13,919 nucleotides of DNA from Terrirubrum sp051646285 (GCA_051646285.1 JBOFCU010000150.1:1-13919); one strand, 5' to 3'. Counted from the first letter of the stretch, positions 7,692 through 13,919 are shown. Notes: generated by a model from the letters alone, not told the origin. A program made the numbers and translations.

Positions 7692-8897
7692 TCAATTCAC
7701 CCGGTTCTGAGCGCCCGCATCCATCATCGCCACGAACCGGTCGAACAGGTAGTGGCTGTCACGCGGGCCGGGGGATGCTTCCGGGTGATGCTGCACAGAA
7801 AAGGCCGGGCGGTCCTTCAGCGCCAGCCCGCAGTTGGACCCGTCAAACAGTGACACGTGGGTTTCCTCCGCATGCGCCGGTAACGTCTCGGGATCGACGG
7901 CAAATCCGTGGTTCATCGACACGATTTCGACCTTGCCAGTGGCGTGTTCCTTCACGGGATGGTTGGCGCCATGATGGCCCTGGTGCATCTTGTGCGTCTT
8001 GGCACCAATCGCCAGCGCCAGCATCTGGTGACCAAGGCAGATGCCGAAGGTCGGAATTTTGCGATCCAGAATGGCCTTGATCACCGGCACGGCATAGACA
8101 CCGGTTGCCGCCGGATCGCCCGGCCCGTTCGACAGGAACACGCCGTCGGGCTGCAAAGCAAAAATATCATCTGCCGTTGCGGTCGGCGGCACCACCGTAA
8201 TCTTGCAGCCACGCCCGGCGAAAAGCCGCAGAATGTTGCGCTTCGCGCCATAGTCGATCGCGACCAGATGGCGGACTTGTGCACCGCGCACACCGTAGCT
8301 GGCCGGCCAGGCCCAATCGGCCTCGTCCCAGCTATAGCGCTGCGTCGGGGCCACATCAGGCACAAGATCCATGCCTTCAAGCCCCGGCCATGCCGCCGCC
8401 TGCGCCTGCAGCGACTGAATATCGAATACACCATCAGGAGCATGGGCGATGACGCCGTTCGGCATGCCCCTGTCACGGATCAGCGCGGTCAGGGCGCGGG
8501 TATCGATGCCGCCCAGCGCGACAATGCCCCGCGCTTTCAGCCAGGCGTCAAAATGCGATTTCGTCCGCCAGTTTGACGGATCAGTGATGCCAGCCCCCAG
8601 AATACAGCCGACGGCGCCGGCTGCGCCAGCCATGTTCACTGTCTCGATGTCTTCATCATTGGCGCCGGTATTGCCGATATGCGGAAATGTGAAGGTGATG
8701 ATCTGCCGGGCGTAGGATGGATCGGTCAGGATTTCCTGATACCCCGTCATCGCCGTGTTGAAGCAGACCTCGCCCACGGCCGTGCCTGATGCACCAAGGC
8801 CGAAGCCCTCGATCACAGTGCCATCGGCCAGCACCAGAACCGCCGTCGCGCGCGGTTCGATCCAGCCGCCGTCTGAGGGGCTTTGCGTCTGTGTCAT
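7692..8897 (-). CDS. carA: Carbamoyl-phosphate synthase small (glutaminase) subunit CarA
   Basis: CarA hydrolyses glutamine and passes ammonia through a tunnel to CarB, which makes carbamoyl phosphate for arginine and pyrimidine synthesis. I start at 8897 (401 aa): MTQTQSPSDG is followed at once by the conserved ATAVLVLADGTVIEG, and the upstream extension to 8972 has no family similarity. The N-terminal CPSase_sm domain spans about 15-145 (GEVCFNTAMTGYQEILTDPS). The class I glutamine amidotransferase domain spans about 210-390, with LSNGPGDP (255-262), nucleophile Cys287 in FGICLGHQ, and His371/Glu373 in QHHPEASPG. All catalytic residues are present. carB is not in this window. carA near dnaG-rpoD is, as I recall, a familiar alphaproteobacterial neighbourhood; here the cytochrome-methyltransferase-chaA run and the small + strand gene lie between. 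A weak GGGA precedes the start. Confidence 0.96.
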   Translation of the reverse strand: MTQTQSPSDGGWIEPRATAVLVLADGTVIEGFGLGASGTAVGEVCFNTAMTGYQEILTDPSYARQIITFTFPHIGNTGANDEDIETVNMAGAAGAVGCILGAGITDPSNWRTKSHFDAWLKARGIVALGGIDTRALTALIRDRGMPNGVIAHAPDGVFDIQSLQAQAAAWPGLEGMDLVPDVAPTQRYSWDEADWAWPASYGVRGAQVRHLVAIDYGAKRNILRLFAGRGCKITVVPPTATADDIFALQPDGVFLSNGPGDPAATGVYAVPVIKAILDRKIPTFGICLGHQMLALAIGAKTHKMHQGHHGANHPVKEHATGKVEIVSMNHGFAVDPETLPAHAEETHVSLFDGSNCGLALKDRPAFSVQHHPEASPGPRDSHYLFDRFVAMMDAGAQNRVN

Positions 8898-9040
8898 GTC
8901 AGTGATCCCGGAATTTTTGCGGGTGTAAGGGCCTGCGCGGGCCGGGTCAATGCGCCTGACGCTGCGATGCACAATCGATCATCACATGCAAAGCAGTGTT
9001 CCACTTGAACCGCACCGCTGCGTCTGTCACGGTCTGCCCA
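8898..9040. other. Divergent carA-thiC intergenic region upstream of the riboswitch
   Basis: With the riboswitch and its platform this makes a 314-nt gap without a protein gene. These 143 nt should hold the promoters of both carA (-) and thiC (+). I see no strong -35/-10 pair; TTGAAC at 9005-9010 is a possible -35 for thiC without a convincing -10. No tRNA or other structured RNA is evident. Reading frames crossing it do not resemble known proteins. Confidence 0.4.
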
Positions 9041-9137
9041 TCCTGGGGGAGTCCGGACAACGGACTGAGAGGCGCATCGGGCAACCAGCAGCGCGACCCT
9101 TTGAACCTGAACCGGCTCATACCGGCGGAGGAAAGGT
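9041..9137 (+). promoter_or_regulatory. TPP riboswitch aptamer (THI element)
   Basis: The conserved THI-box blocks are in order: GGGGGAGTCC (9045-9054), ACTGAGAGG (9064-9072) and ACCCTTTGAACCTGA (9096-9110), then ACCGG...CCGGCGGAGG (9111-9131). P2 is GTCC/GGAC (9051-9054 with 9062-9065). P1 is short: CCT (9042-9044) with AGG (9134-9136). The CTGAGA and GAACCTGA segments bind the pyrimidine and pyrophosphate parts of thiamine pyrophosphate. It sits about 75 nt before thiC, the classic target. The exact ends are approximate. Confidence 0.95.
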
Positions 9138-9208
9138 CCAGCATTTCCGGCACGTGCCGCGACATGCCATCCCCACTTCACGCCGGGCCTTTACCCTCAA
9201 CGAGGCCC
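9127..9208 (+). promoter_or_regulatory. Expression platform: SD-sequestering hairpin and competing anti-sequestor
   Basis: GGGCCT (9185-9190) is exactly complementary to AGGCCC (9203-9208), which contains most of the thiC ribosome site GAGG (9202-9205). This hairpin would hide the site. The 5' arm and loop are also complementary to the 3' side of the aptamer: AAAGGTCC (9132-9139) pairs with GGGCCTTT (9185-9192, one G-U), and GAGG (9128-9131) pairs with CCTC (9195-9198). The two states share bases and exclude each other, and the anti-sequestor uses the 3' strand of P1. Without TPP the anti-sequestor would free the site; TPP would fix P1 and let the hairpin form. A CGGCACGTGCCG palindrome (9148-9159) lies between and may stack in either state. 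No T-run follows, so control is probably translational. The pairing was worked out by eye. Confidence 0.7.
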
Positions 9209-9211
9209 ATC

Positions 9212-11071
9212 ATGAACAAATTTGCCCCTCCCTCGGATTTTTCCGTCACCACCGGCCCGCTGCCTGGCTCGCGCAAAGTGTATGTCGCGGGCGAGCGCCA
9301 CCCTGAATTGCGGGTACCGATGCGCGAGATCAGCCTCTCGCCCTCCGCCAACGAGCCGCCGCTGCGCATCTACGATCCGTCCGGCCCCTATACCGACGCC
9401 GATGCGGCCATCGATATCAGCATGGGTCTCCCCGAGACCCGCCGCCGCTGGATCGAGGCGCGCGGCGACGTGGAGAGCTATCAGGGCCGAGCCGTGAAGC
9501 CCGAAGACAATGGCTTGAAATCAGGCGGCAATGACAGCGTGTTCGACCTCTCCCGCCGCCAGCCCCTGCGTGCCCGCGCCGGCAAGACCGTGACGCAACT
9601 CGCTTACGCCCGCGCCGGAATCATCACGCCGGAAATGGAATATATCGCCATCCGCGAAAATGGCGGCCGCGCGAAACTTAAGGAAACATTGGTGCGCGAT
9701 GGCGAGAGTTTTGGCGCATCCATTCCCGATGAGGTGACACCGGAATTTGTGCGCGACGAAATTGCTCGTGGCCGCGCCATCATCCCCTGCAACATCAATC
9801 ACACAGAACTGGAGCCGATGATTATCGGGCGTAATTTTCTGGTGAAGGTCAACGCCAATATCGGCAATTCTGCCGTCTCCTCCTCCATTGCCGAAGAAGT
9901 GGAAAAATTGACCTGGGCGATCCGCTGGGGTGCGGACACCGTGATGGATTTGTCCACCGGCAAGAATATCCATACCACGCGGGAATGGATTTTGCGCAAT
10001 TCGCCCGTGCCGATTGGCACCGTGCCGATTTATCAGGCACTGGAAAAGGTCGGTGGCAAGCCTGAAGAACTGACATGGAACATTTACCGCGATACGCTGA
10101 TTGAGCAGGCTGAACAGGGCGTCGATTATTTCACCATTCATGCCGGCGTGCTGTTGCGCTATGTGCCGCTGACCGCAAACCGCGTCACCGGCATTGTCTC
10201 ACGCGGCGGCTCCATCATGGCAAAATGGTGTCTCGCCCATCACAAGGAAAATTTCCTCTACACGCATTTCCGCGACATCTGCGAGATCATGCGCGCGTAC
10301 GATATTTCCTTCTCGCTGGGTGACGGCCTGCGCCCCGGCTCGATTGCCGACGCCAATGACGCGGCGCAATTCGGCGAGTTGGAAACGCTGGGCGAGCTGA
10401 CAAAAATCGCCTGGGACCATGATGTGCAGACCATGATCGAAGGCCCCGGCCACGTGCCGATGCACAAGATCAAGGTGAATATGGACAAGCAGTTGAAAAC
10501 CTGCGGCGAAGCGCCCTTCTATACCCTTGGTCCGCTGACCACGGATATTGCACCGGGGTATGATCACATCACTTCGGGCATTGGCGCGGCGATGATCGGC
10601 TGGTTTGGCTGCGCCATGCTGTGCTATGTCACGCCGAAGGAACATCTCGGATTGCCTAACCGCGATGACGTGAAAACCGGCGTGATTACGTACAAGATTG
10701 CAGCGCACGCCGCTGATCTTGCGAAGGGGCATCCGTTGGCGCAAAAACGCGACGACGCACTGTCACGGGCCCGGTTTGAATTTCGCTGGGTAGACCAGTT
10801 CAATCTCGGCCTCGATCCGGATACAGCGCGCGCCTATCACGATGAAACGCTGCCGGCCGAGGGCGCGAAAATCGCACATTTCTGTTCCATGTGCGGGCCA
10901 AAATTCTGCTCCATGAAAATCACGCAGGAATTGCGCGAGAGCGCCAAGGGGCTGAATGTCGAAGCTTTTGTTGATGCAGAAAAAGGCATGGCGGATATGG
11001 CACAAACCTTCCGCGCCAAGGGCGGCGAGATTTATCATCGCGTTGATGACAGCAATGCGGCATTGAAGTGA
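9212..11071 (+). CDS. thiC: Phosphomethylpyrimidine synthase ThiC
   Basis: ThiC is the radical-SAM enzyme that rearranges 5-aminoimidazole ribonucleotide to HMP phosphate, the pyrimidine half of thiamine. The product from ATG 9212 (MNKFAPPSDF) has 619 residues. Its ribosome site is GAGG, 6 nt upstream. The frame is open back to 8996, but that stretch overlaps the riboswitch and is not coding. Landmarks in order are RAKLKETL-type core segments, NANIGNSAVSSSIAEEVEKL, WGADTVMDLSTGKNIHTTRE, PVPIGTVPIYQALEKVGG, DYFTIHAGV, SRGGSIMAKWCLAHH, SFSLGDGLRPGS, EGPGHVPMHKI and FYTLGPLTTDIAPGYDHITS. The C-terminal CSMCGPKFC (Cys558, Cys561, Cys566) binds the [4Fe-4S] cluster. No other thi gene is adjacent. 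Regulation is by the TPP riboswitch directly upstream. Confidence 0.98.
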   Translation: MNKFAPPSDFSVTTGPLPGSRKVYVAGERHPELRVPMREISLSPSANEPPLRIYDPSGPYTDADAAIDISMGLPETRRRWIEARGDVESYQGRAVKPEDNGLKSGGNDSVFDLSRRQPLRARAGKTVTQLAYARAGIITPEMEYIAIRENGGRAKLKETLVRDGESFGASIPDEVTPEFVRDEIARGRAIIPCNINHTELEPMIIGRNFLVKVNANIGNSAVSSSIAEEVEKLTWAIRWGADTVMDLSTGKNIHTTREWILRNSPVPIGTVPIYQALEKVGGKPEELTWNIYRDTLIEQAEQGVDYFTIHAGVLLRYVPLTANRVTGIVSRGGSIMAKWCLAHHKENFLYTHFRDICEIMRAYDISFSLGDGLRPGSIADANDAAQFGELETLGELTKIAWDHDVQTMIEGPGHVPMHKIKVNMDKQLKTCGEAPFYTLGPLTTDIAPGYDHITSGIGAAMIGWFGCAMLCYVTPKEHLGLPNRDDVKTGVITYKIAAHAADLAKGHPLAQKRDDALSRARFEFRWVDQFNLGLDPDTARAYHDETLPAEGAKIAHFCSMCGPKFCSMKITQELRESAKGLNVEAFVDAEKGMADMAQTFRAKGGEIYHRVDDSNAALK

Positions 11072-11090
11072 AGGCGCTGCATTTTCTGAA

Positions 11091-11119
11091 GTCATGGCCG
11101 GAACAAGTCCGGCCATGAC
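11091..11119. repeat. REP-like palindrome between convergent thiC and GST genes
   Basis: GTCATGGCCGGA (11091-11102) and TCCGGCCATGAC (11108-11119) are perfect 12-bp inverted arms around ACAAG. It starts 19 nt after the thiC stop and lies 27 nt from the GST stop. Its minus-strand translation reads MAGLVPAMT, the familiar shadow peptide of the abundant REP-type palindromes of Bradyrhizobium, Rhodopseudomonas and related genomes (from memory). There is no T-run, so it may block read-through or protect both mRNA 3' ends instead of acting as a classic terminator. No transposase lies beside it. Confidence 0.75.
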
Positions 11120-11146
11120 GGCGCTAGAAGACGGCGCTGGAATAAG

Positions 11147-11773
11147 TTATCCCTGCTGCGGCACCAGCGCATCATCAAGCGCACTCGCTTTCACATGCGC
11201 TGGCCGGTCTTTCAGCCGGTCCCAATACGCCTCAAAAGACGGGCGCTTCTCGATCGTGCCAAATTGCATGCCCCATGTGATATGCGAGCCAACATAAACA
11301 TCCGCTGCGCTGAATTGTCCGCCTGCCAGATAATCGGATGATACCAGTTTTTGATCAAGCGCATCCAGCACATGCTCATAGGTGCCGTAGCCCATCATGA
11401 CATTCTGTTCTGGAGGATGAATGAATTTCATGGCCTTGTTGGTTGACGCATACTCCAGCGGACCTGCAGCAAAAAACAGCCAGCGGTAATAATCTCCCCG
11501 CGCCGGATCGTTCACGGCTGGCGCAAGCCCCGCAGCGGGGAAAACATCCGCGACATAAGCACAGATCGCCGCTGCTTCCGTCACCACAACATCACCATGC
11601 CTGATCGCTGGCACCTTGCCCATGGGATTGATAGCAAGATAATCGGGTGCCTTCATGGTCGTGCCATAATCAAGCACCTGCACATCATAAGAGACGCCGG
11701 CCTCCTCAAGCATCCAGCGCGCAATGCGCCCGCGTGACTGAGGATTGGTATAGAGAATAATGTTGGCTGCCAT
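11147..11773 (-). CDS. Glutathione S-transferase family protein
   Basis: This is a cytosolic GST-fold protein of 208 residues, starting at 11773 (MAANIILYTN) with GGGAG 7 nt upstream. The N-terminal thioredoxin-like domain (about 4-80) has YTNPQSRGRIARWMLEEAG, with Tyr8 or Ser13 in the catalytic region, the cis-proline loop NPMGKVPAI (49-57, Pro55) and TEAAAI (65-70) at the glutathione gamma-glutamyl site, where ES is more usual. The C-terminal helical domain (about 90-200) has the N-capping motif FSAADVYVG (154-162). GSTs of this sort conjugate or reduce electrophiles and peroxides with glutathione; the substrate cannot be read. It is downstream of the DUF305 gene with a 78-nt gap carrying a strong hairpin, so it may be separately controlled. 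Confidence 0.9.
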   Translation of the reverse strand: MAANIILYTNPQSRGRIARWMLEEAGVSYDVQVLDYGTTMKAPDYLAINPMGKVPAIRHGDVVVTEAAAICAYVADVFPAAGLAPAVNDPARGDYYRWLFFAAGPLEYASTNKAMKFIHPPEQNVMMGYGTYEHVLDALDQKLVSSDYLAGGQFSAADVYVGSHITWGMQFGTIEKRPSFEAYWDRLKDRPAHVKASALDDALVPQQG

Positions 11774-11811
11774 GCTGATCTCCCTGTGTATGCGTATGAG
11801 TAGGGAGGATG

Positions 11812-11839
11812 TGACACGGATTGGTGACAATCCGTGTCA
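11812..11839. repeat. Perfect 12-bp inverted repeat between DUF305 gene and GST
   Basis: TGACACGGATTG (11812-11823) and CAATCCGTGTCA (11828-11839) pair perfectly around GTGA. It begins 12 nt after the DUF305 stop and ends 38 nt before the GST start. No T-run follows on the minus strand, so it is not a standard intrinsic terminator. It could be an attenuating or mRNA-protecting stem, or an operator for the GST gene. Its arms differ from the REP-like palindrome at 11091-11119. Confidence 0.6.
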
Positions 11840-11851
11840 GCATCATGCAGG

Positions 11852-12244
11852 TTACTGCACACCCTTCTTTTTGAGCCAGTCCCGCATCATGGCAATTTCG
11901 CCCTCCTGCGCCTTGATGACCTCTTCGGCGAGTTTACGGATTTGGGCATCTTTCCCATGCGCCAGCACAACCTTGGCCATATCAATGGCACCCTGATGAT
12001 GCGGGATCATGCCCTTGACGAAATCCACATCGGCATCTCCGCTGAATGAAATCGCCATGTCCTTGTGCATTTTTTCGTTGGCCGCCTCATAGGCTTTTGT
12101 GGACGCTGCCGAGTTTGTTGATGCGGGCATATGGTGGCCGGCATGGGGGTTTGGGGCTTGTCCAGTTTGCGCTTGGGGCATTTGCGCCTGGCCGCTGCCA
12201 GCCATGGCCAGCAGTAATACCGAGGAAAGGAGATATTTTTTCAT
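11852..12244 (-). CDS. DUF305 family periplasmic protein
   Basis: The start at 12244 gives 130 residues with a classic signal peptide (MKKYLLSSVLLLAMAGSGQA, cleavage after residue 20). ATGs at 12259 and 12274 are alternatives; none has a good ribosome site. After a Gln/Pro/His linker with HAGHHM (34-39), the DUF305 domain runs about 50-128: MHKDM, FSGDADVDFVKGMIPHHQGA (67-86) and a helix ending AMMRDWLKK. The paired His-His and many Met residues are the family hallmark. DUF305 proteins are ferritin-like four-helix bundles often found with copper resistance genes, and some bind copper (CopM-type). The gene follows the His/Cys-rich secreted protein by 63 nt, probably in the same transcript. A role in periplasmic metal binding is inference. 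Confidence 0.85.
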   Translation of the reverse strand: MKKYLLSSVLLLAMAGSGQAQMPQAQTGQAPNPHAGHHMPASTNSAASTKAYEAANEKMHKDMAISFSGDADVDFVKGMIPHHQGAIDMAKVVLAHGKDAQIRKLAEEVIKAQEGEIAMMRDWLKKKGVQ

Positions 12245-12307
12245 GGGATGAACTTTCATGGTCGCATTGGTCATGCGCGATTATGGGGGAAACATGGACA
12301 ATAAAAT

Positions 12308-12706
12308 TCAGCTCAGCCGTGGCGGCGGAGTGGCCACACGCTGCACAATGCCGCGCTTTATATCATCACGGGCAGGCCAGACCTGAAGGCCATGGCGGGA
12401 TGGAATAAGGATGCCATAGGGTACAGGCCAGACAGTACTGATGCACGCACTCAGGCAGCACTCGGTGCCGCATCCTGCGGTAGGCGCAGGCATCGTCTGG
12501 CCATGGGTGCCATGGTGCAAAATATCATGCCCGTCATGCGCCTGATGATGATCTGCCGGAACAAAGGGCGCGGCCATAACCGCGGCAGGGCACGCATGCG
12601 CGGCCGGTATGCTGGCGACAGCAAACATCAGCATCGCAATCATGAACGCCCGCACGGGCGAGGCCAAAAAATCCGCGCGCCGAAACAATATGAGCAATCC
12701 CTGCAT
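12308..12706 (-). CDS. His/Cys-rich secreted or membrane-anchored hypothetical protein
   Basis: I do not recognise the family. I start at 12706 (132 aa, MQGLLILFRR); the frame is open to 12787, but that part overlaps the fliJ terminator. A hydrophobic stretch (residues about 20-38, FMIAMLMFAVASIPAAHA) behaves as a signal peptide or anchor. The segment 52-69 has seven histidines (DHHQAHDGH, HHGTHG), followed by a cysteine cluster CGTECCLSAC (79-88), then a Trp/Pro-rich basic tail. This looks like a small periplasmic metal-binding protein, and the downstream DUF305 gene supports that. In a GC-rich genome the + strand is also open over much of this stretch, but only the minus frame shows a signal sequence and metal-ligand clusters. 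Coding status is likely, function unproven. Confidence 0.6.
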   Translation of the reverse strand: MQGLLILFRRADFLASPVRAFMIAMLMFAVASIPAAHACPAAVMAAPFVPADHHQAHDGHDILHHGTHGQTMPAPTAGCGTECCLSACISTVWPVPYGILIPSRHGLQVWPARDDIKRGIVQRVATPPPRLS

Positions 12707-12768
12707 GGGTGCAAATCTAGTCCCGGCAAAGCGGCAAGACAATGACGTCCGGCACACCATGGCCAAAC

Positions 12769-12796
12769 AAAAAACCGCGCGGGGCATTCCGCACGG
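12769..12796 (-). terminator. Intrinsic terminator of fliJ
   Basis: On the minus strand CCGTGCGG (12789-12796), a 6-nt loop and CCGCGCGG (12775-12782) form an 8-bp stem with one G-U pair, followed immediately by six T (12769-12774). It lies 28 nt after the fliJ stop. This is the only textbook rho-independent terminator in the window, and it separates fliJ from the His/Cys-rich gene. A TTTT on the + side (12799-12802) gives weak bidirectional potential. Confidence 0.8.
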
Positions 12797-12824
12797 CCTT
12801 TTGCTGGAGGATCGGCAAATGGAT

Positions 12825-13244
12825 TTAGGCGCGCGCGCCGATCATGTGGCGGGCGATGCCGATACGGTCAAACTCCGCCTGTTCAGCAGCCGCAGCTTCC
12901 GCACGCTCGGCGGCTTTTTCGCGGCTGTCGAGCACTTCAACTTTTTTCAACTCTTCAAACGCTTCTTCAACGGCAGCGCGGGCCGCGTCCAGCTGCGTTT
13001 TCAGCTCCAGCGCAGATTGCCGCAGGTTATCCCGGCGCACCATCGCAGCACGCGCATATGTCGGATAAGCAAAGTGGGTCGGATCGGAAATTTTGGCCTT
13101 TTGTTCCTCGTTCAGGATTTCCCGGTCAAGGTCTGATGCCATCCGCTCGAATTCCGCCACCATCATCTCGACCTGGGCGACCTTGCGGCGCCGCTCATCG
13201 AGCTGGAAGCGTTTCAAACGCAACAATGTGTCCCGCGATTTCAT
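12825..13244 (-). CDS. fliJ: Flagellar export protein FliJ (alphaproteobacterial type)
   Basis: The product has 139 residues starting at ATG 13244 (MKSRDTLLRLKRFQLDERRR). A TTG in the same frame at 13262 would add six residues; the family start is MKSR-like, so I prefer the ATG. The protein is almost wholly charged and helical, with no hydrophobic segment, predicting an antiparallel coiled coil: helix 1 about 8-50 and helix 2 about 75-130, with ISDPTHFAYPTYARAAMVRR between. This matches, from memory, the FliJ-type protein encoded beside fliI and ctrA in Hyphomicrobiales. FliJ is the cytoplasmic stalk-like partner of the FliI ATPase in flagellar type III export. Here fliI is not upstream; instead there is a 265-nt gap and a divergent CDF gene. 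It may be an orphan copy or a rearranged locus. Confidence 0.8.
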   Translation of the reverse strand: MKSRDTLLRLKRFQLDERRRKVAQVEMMVAEFERMASDLDREILNEEQKAKISDPTHFAYPTYARAAMVRRDNLRQSALELKTQLDAARAAVEEAFEELKKVEVLDSREKAAERAEAAAAEQAEFDRIGIARHMIGARA

Positions 13245-13447
13245 GACTGACGCAAACTCCAACGGTATGAAGACTGTTGCCGCGCCAACTCCCCATCAGA
13301 GCATGGCGTGACCCGCAGTCAGATAACTCGCGATCCCTAATGCGTATGGTGAAGCAAGAGCGTTGAAGTTTGGTGAACGGCCGCAGAAAAAGTTGTCCAG
13401 CGACGCCTGCCCTGCCGAACATGAAGGCCAGACCGCCCCAGCGAGCA

Positions 13448-13460
13448 GCCTGAATCAGGC
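13448..13460. promoter_or_regulatory. Short palindrome upstream of the CDF gene, possible operator
   Basis: In the 265-nt gap between the divergent fliJ and CDF genes (13245-13509), GCCTGA-A-TCAGGC is a perfect 6-bp-arm palindrome about 50 nt before the CDF start. TAGTAT at 13474-13479 could be a -10, which would put the palindrome over the -35 region, where metal-responsive regulators often bind. No regulator gene is nearby. I see nothing else of note in the gap, and no CtrA box. Confidence 0.25.
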
Positions 13461-13509
13461 GATTATCCTGTAATAGTATCCGTTTTGGCCATTGATTACA
13501 GATTTTCCG

Positions 13510-13919
13510 ATGACACACGAATCAACGCCATCGGGCCAAGACAGCCATTCCCGTCATAAGCACGGGCACAGCCATGGTGCATTGCCCGCACGCGCAGCGG
13601 CTGATCTCACACCTGCCTTCAAATGGGCTGTGGCCCTCAATGCCGGCTATGTCGTGATTGAGGCGATAGCCGGTTTCATCACCGGCTCCCTCGCCCTTCT
13701 GGCGGATGCAGCCCACAATCTCACCGATGTCGCCGGGCTTCTGATTGCCTGGGCTGCCTCCAGCGCCGGCAAACGGTTGCCAACCGCGCGCTACACCTTT
13801 GGCTATGGGCGCTCCACCATTCTGGCGGCGCTGGCCAATGCAGTTGCGATTCTGCTCGGTGTCGGCGCTGTGATCTGGGAGGCGGTGCAACGCTTGCAAA
13901 CCCCTGTTGCTGTTCCTGC
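13510..13919 (+). CDS. Cation diffusion facilitator (CzcD/ZitB-type) metal efflux protein, N-terminal part
   Basis: The reading frame from ATG 13510 is open to the window edge (136 residues seen). CDF proteins exchange cytoplasmic Zn2+, Cd2+, Co2+ or similar ions for protons. The N-terminal tail is His-rich (HSRHKHGHSHG, 13-23), as in zinc CDFs. TM1 is at about 36-58. TM2 carries ALLADAAHNLTDVAGLLIAW (62-81) with the metal-site pair His69 and Asp73. The loop KRLPTARYTFGYGRSTILAA (88-107) precedes TM3, as in CzcD/ZitB, and TM3 is at about 104-124. The His-Asp pair in TM2 favours zinc. No good ribosome site is visible before the ATG. It is divergent from fliJ. The C-terminal domain lies beyond the edge. 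Confidence 0.93.
   Translation, partial: MTHESTPSGQDSHSRHKHGHSHGALPARAAADLTPAFKWAVALNAGYVVIEAIAGFITGSLALLADAAHNLTDVAGLLIAWAASSAGKRLPTARYTFGYGRSTILAALANAVAILLGVGAVIWEAVQRLQTPVAVP

Noticed and set aside
7363..7695. 110-codon minus ORF over the cytochrome leader and the small membrane protein
   Set aside because: No family resemblance; it overlaps the small + strand gene, which has a ribosome site and a membrane helix.
8996..9211. 72-codon upstream extension of the thiC frame
   Set aside because: It overlaps the TPP riboswitch and platform; ATG 9212 has a ribosome site.
10763..11116. 117-codon minus ORF beginning MAGLVPAMT
   Set aside because: Its start is read from the REP-like palindrome and the rest is antisense to thiC.
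12609..13136. 175-codon + strand ORF across fliJ
   Set aside because: It is antisense to a clear coiled-coil FliJ frame and crosses the terminator.
1..13919. CRISPR arrays, tRNA, rRNA, transposase or integrase genes
   Set aside because: I saw no regularly spaced repeats, no cloverleaf or rRNA signatures, and no recombinase-like protein in any frame.

Overview
The window looks like chromosomal DNA of an alphaproteobacterium, most likely of the order Hyphomicrobiales (Rhizobiales). The reasons are the dnaG-rpoD pair without rpsU, a DnaG whose zinc-finger ligands are replaced, an alphaproteobacterial FliJ-type protein, a TTAA-N7-TTAA CtrA-like box before rpoD, and a REP-like palindrome whose reading frame gives the familiar MAGLVPAMT shadow peptide. 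Genus cannot be fixed from the sequence. Apart from the first ~0.9 kb, which is clearly AT-rich (about 40% GC by eye), the window is GC-rich.

Layout. 1-898 (-): an AT-rich orphan gene resembling a PD-(D/E)XK nuclease. It runs off the left edge, and its only plausible start is cut from the long frame by a 5-bp tandem duplication. 923-5079 (-): rpoD and dnaG, the core sigma factor and the primase, with a predicted CtrA-type promoter between them. 5171-7366 (-): a three-gene run of a small periplasmic c-type cytochrome, a class I SAM methyltransferase and a ChaA-type Ca2+(Na+)/H+ antiporter, the last two overlapping by 4 bp. 7507-7689 (+): a 60-residue single-pass membrane protein, convergent with carA (7692-8897, -), the small subunit of carbamoyl-phosphate synthetase. 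8898-9211: a leader with a TPP riboswitch and a readable translational expression platform, controlling thiC (9212-11071, +).

11091-11119 is a 12-bp-arm REP-like palindrome between the convergent thiC and GST genes. 11147-12706 (-): a histidine/cysteine-rich secreted protein, a DUF305 periplasmic protein and a glutathione S-transferase, with a perfect 12-bp hairpin between the last two. 12825-13244 (-): fliJ, closed by a good intrinsic terminator and without fliI beside it. 13510 to the right edge (+): the N-terminal part of a CDF-family metal efflux protein with a His-rich tail.

Most genes are housekeeping: initiation of replication and transcription, pyrimidine/arginine precursor synthesis, thiamine synthesis. 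The remainder suggests cation and metal handling at the envelope (ChaA, DUF305 and His/Cys-rich proteins, CDF). I found no CRISPR array, complete mobile element, rRNA or tRNA. No clearly new multi-gene system is visible. The observations most worth checking are the frameshifted nuclease-like gene, the CtrA box on the rpoD promoter, and the mutually exclusive helices of the thiC leader.
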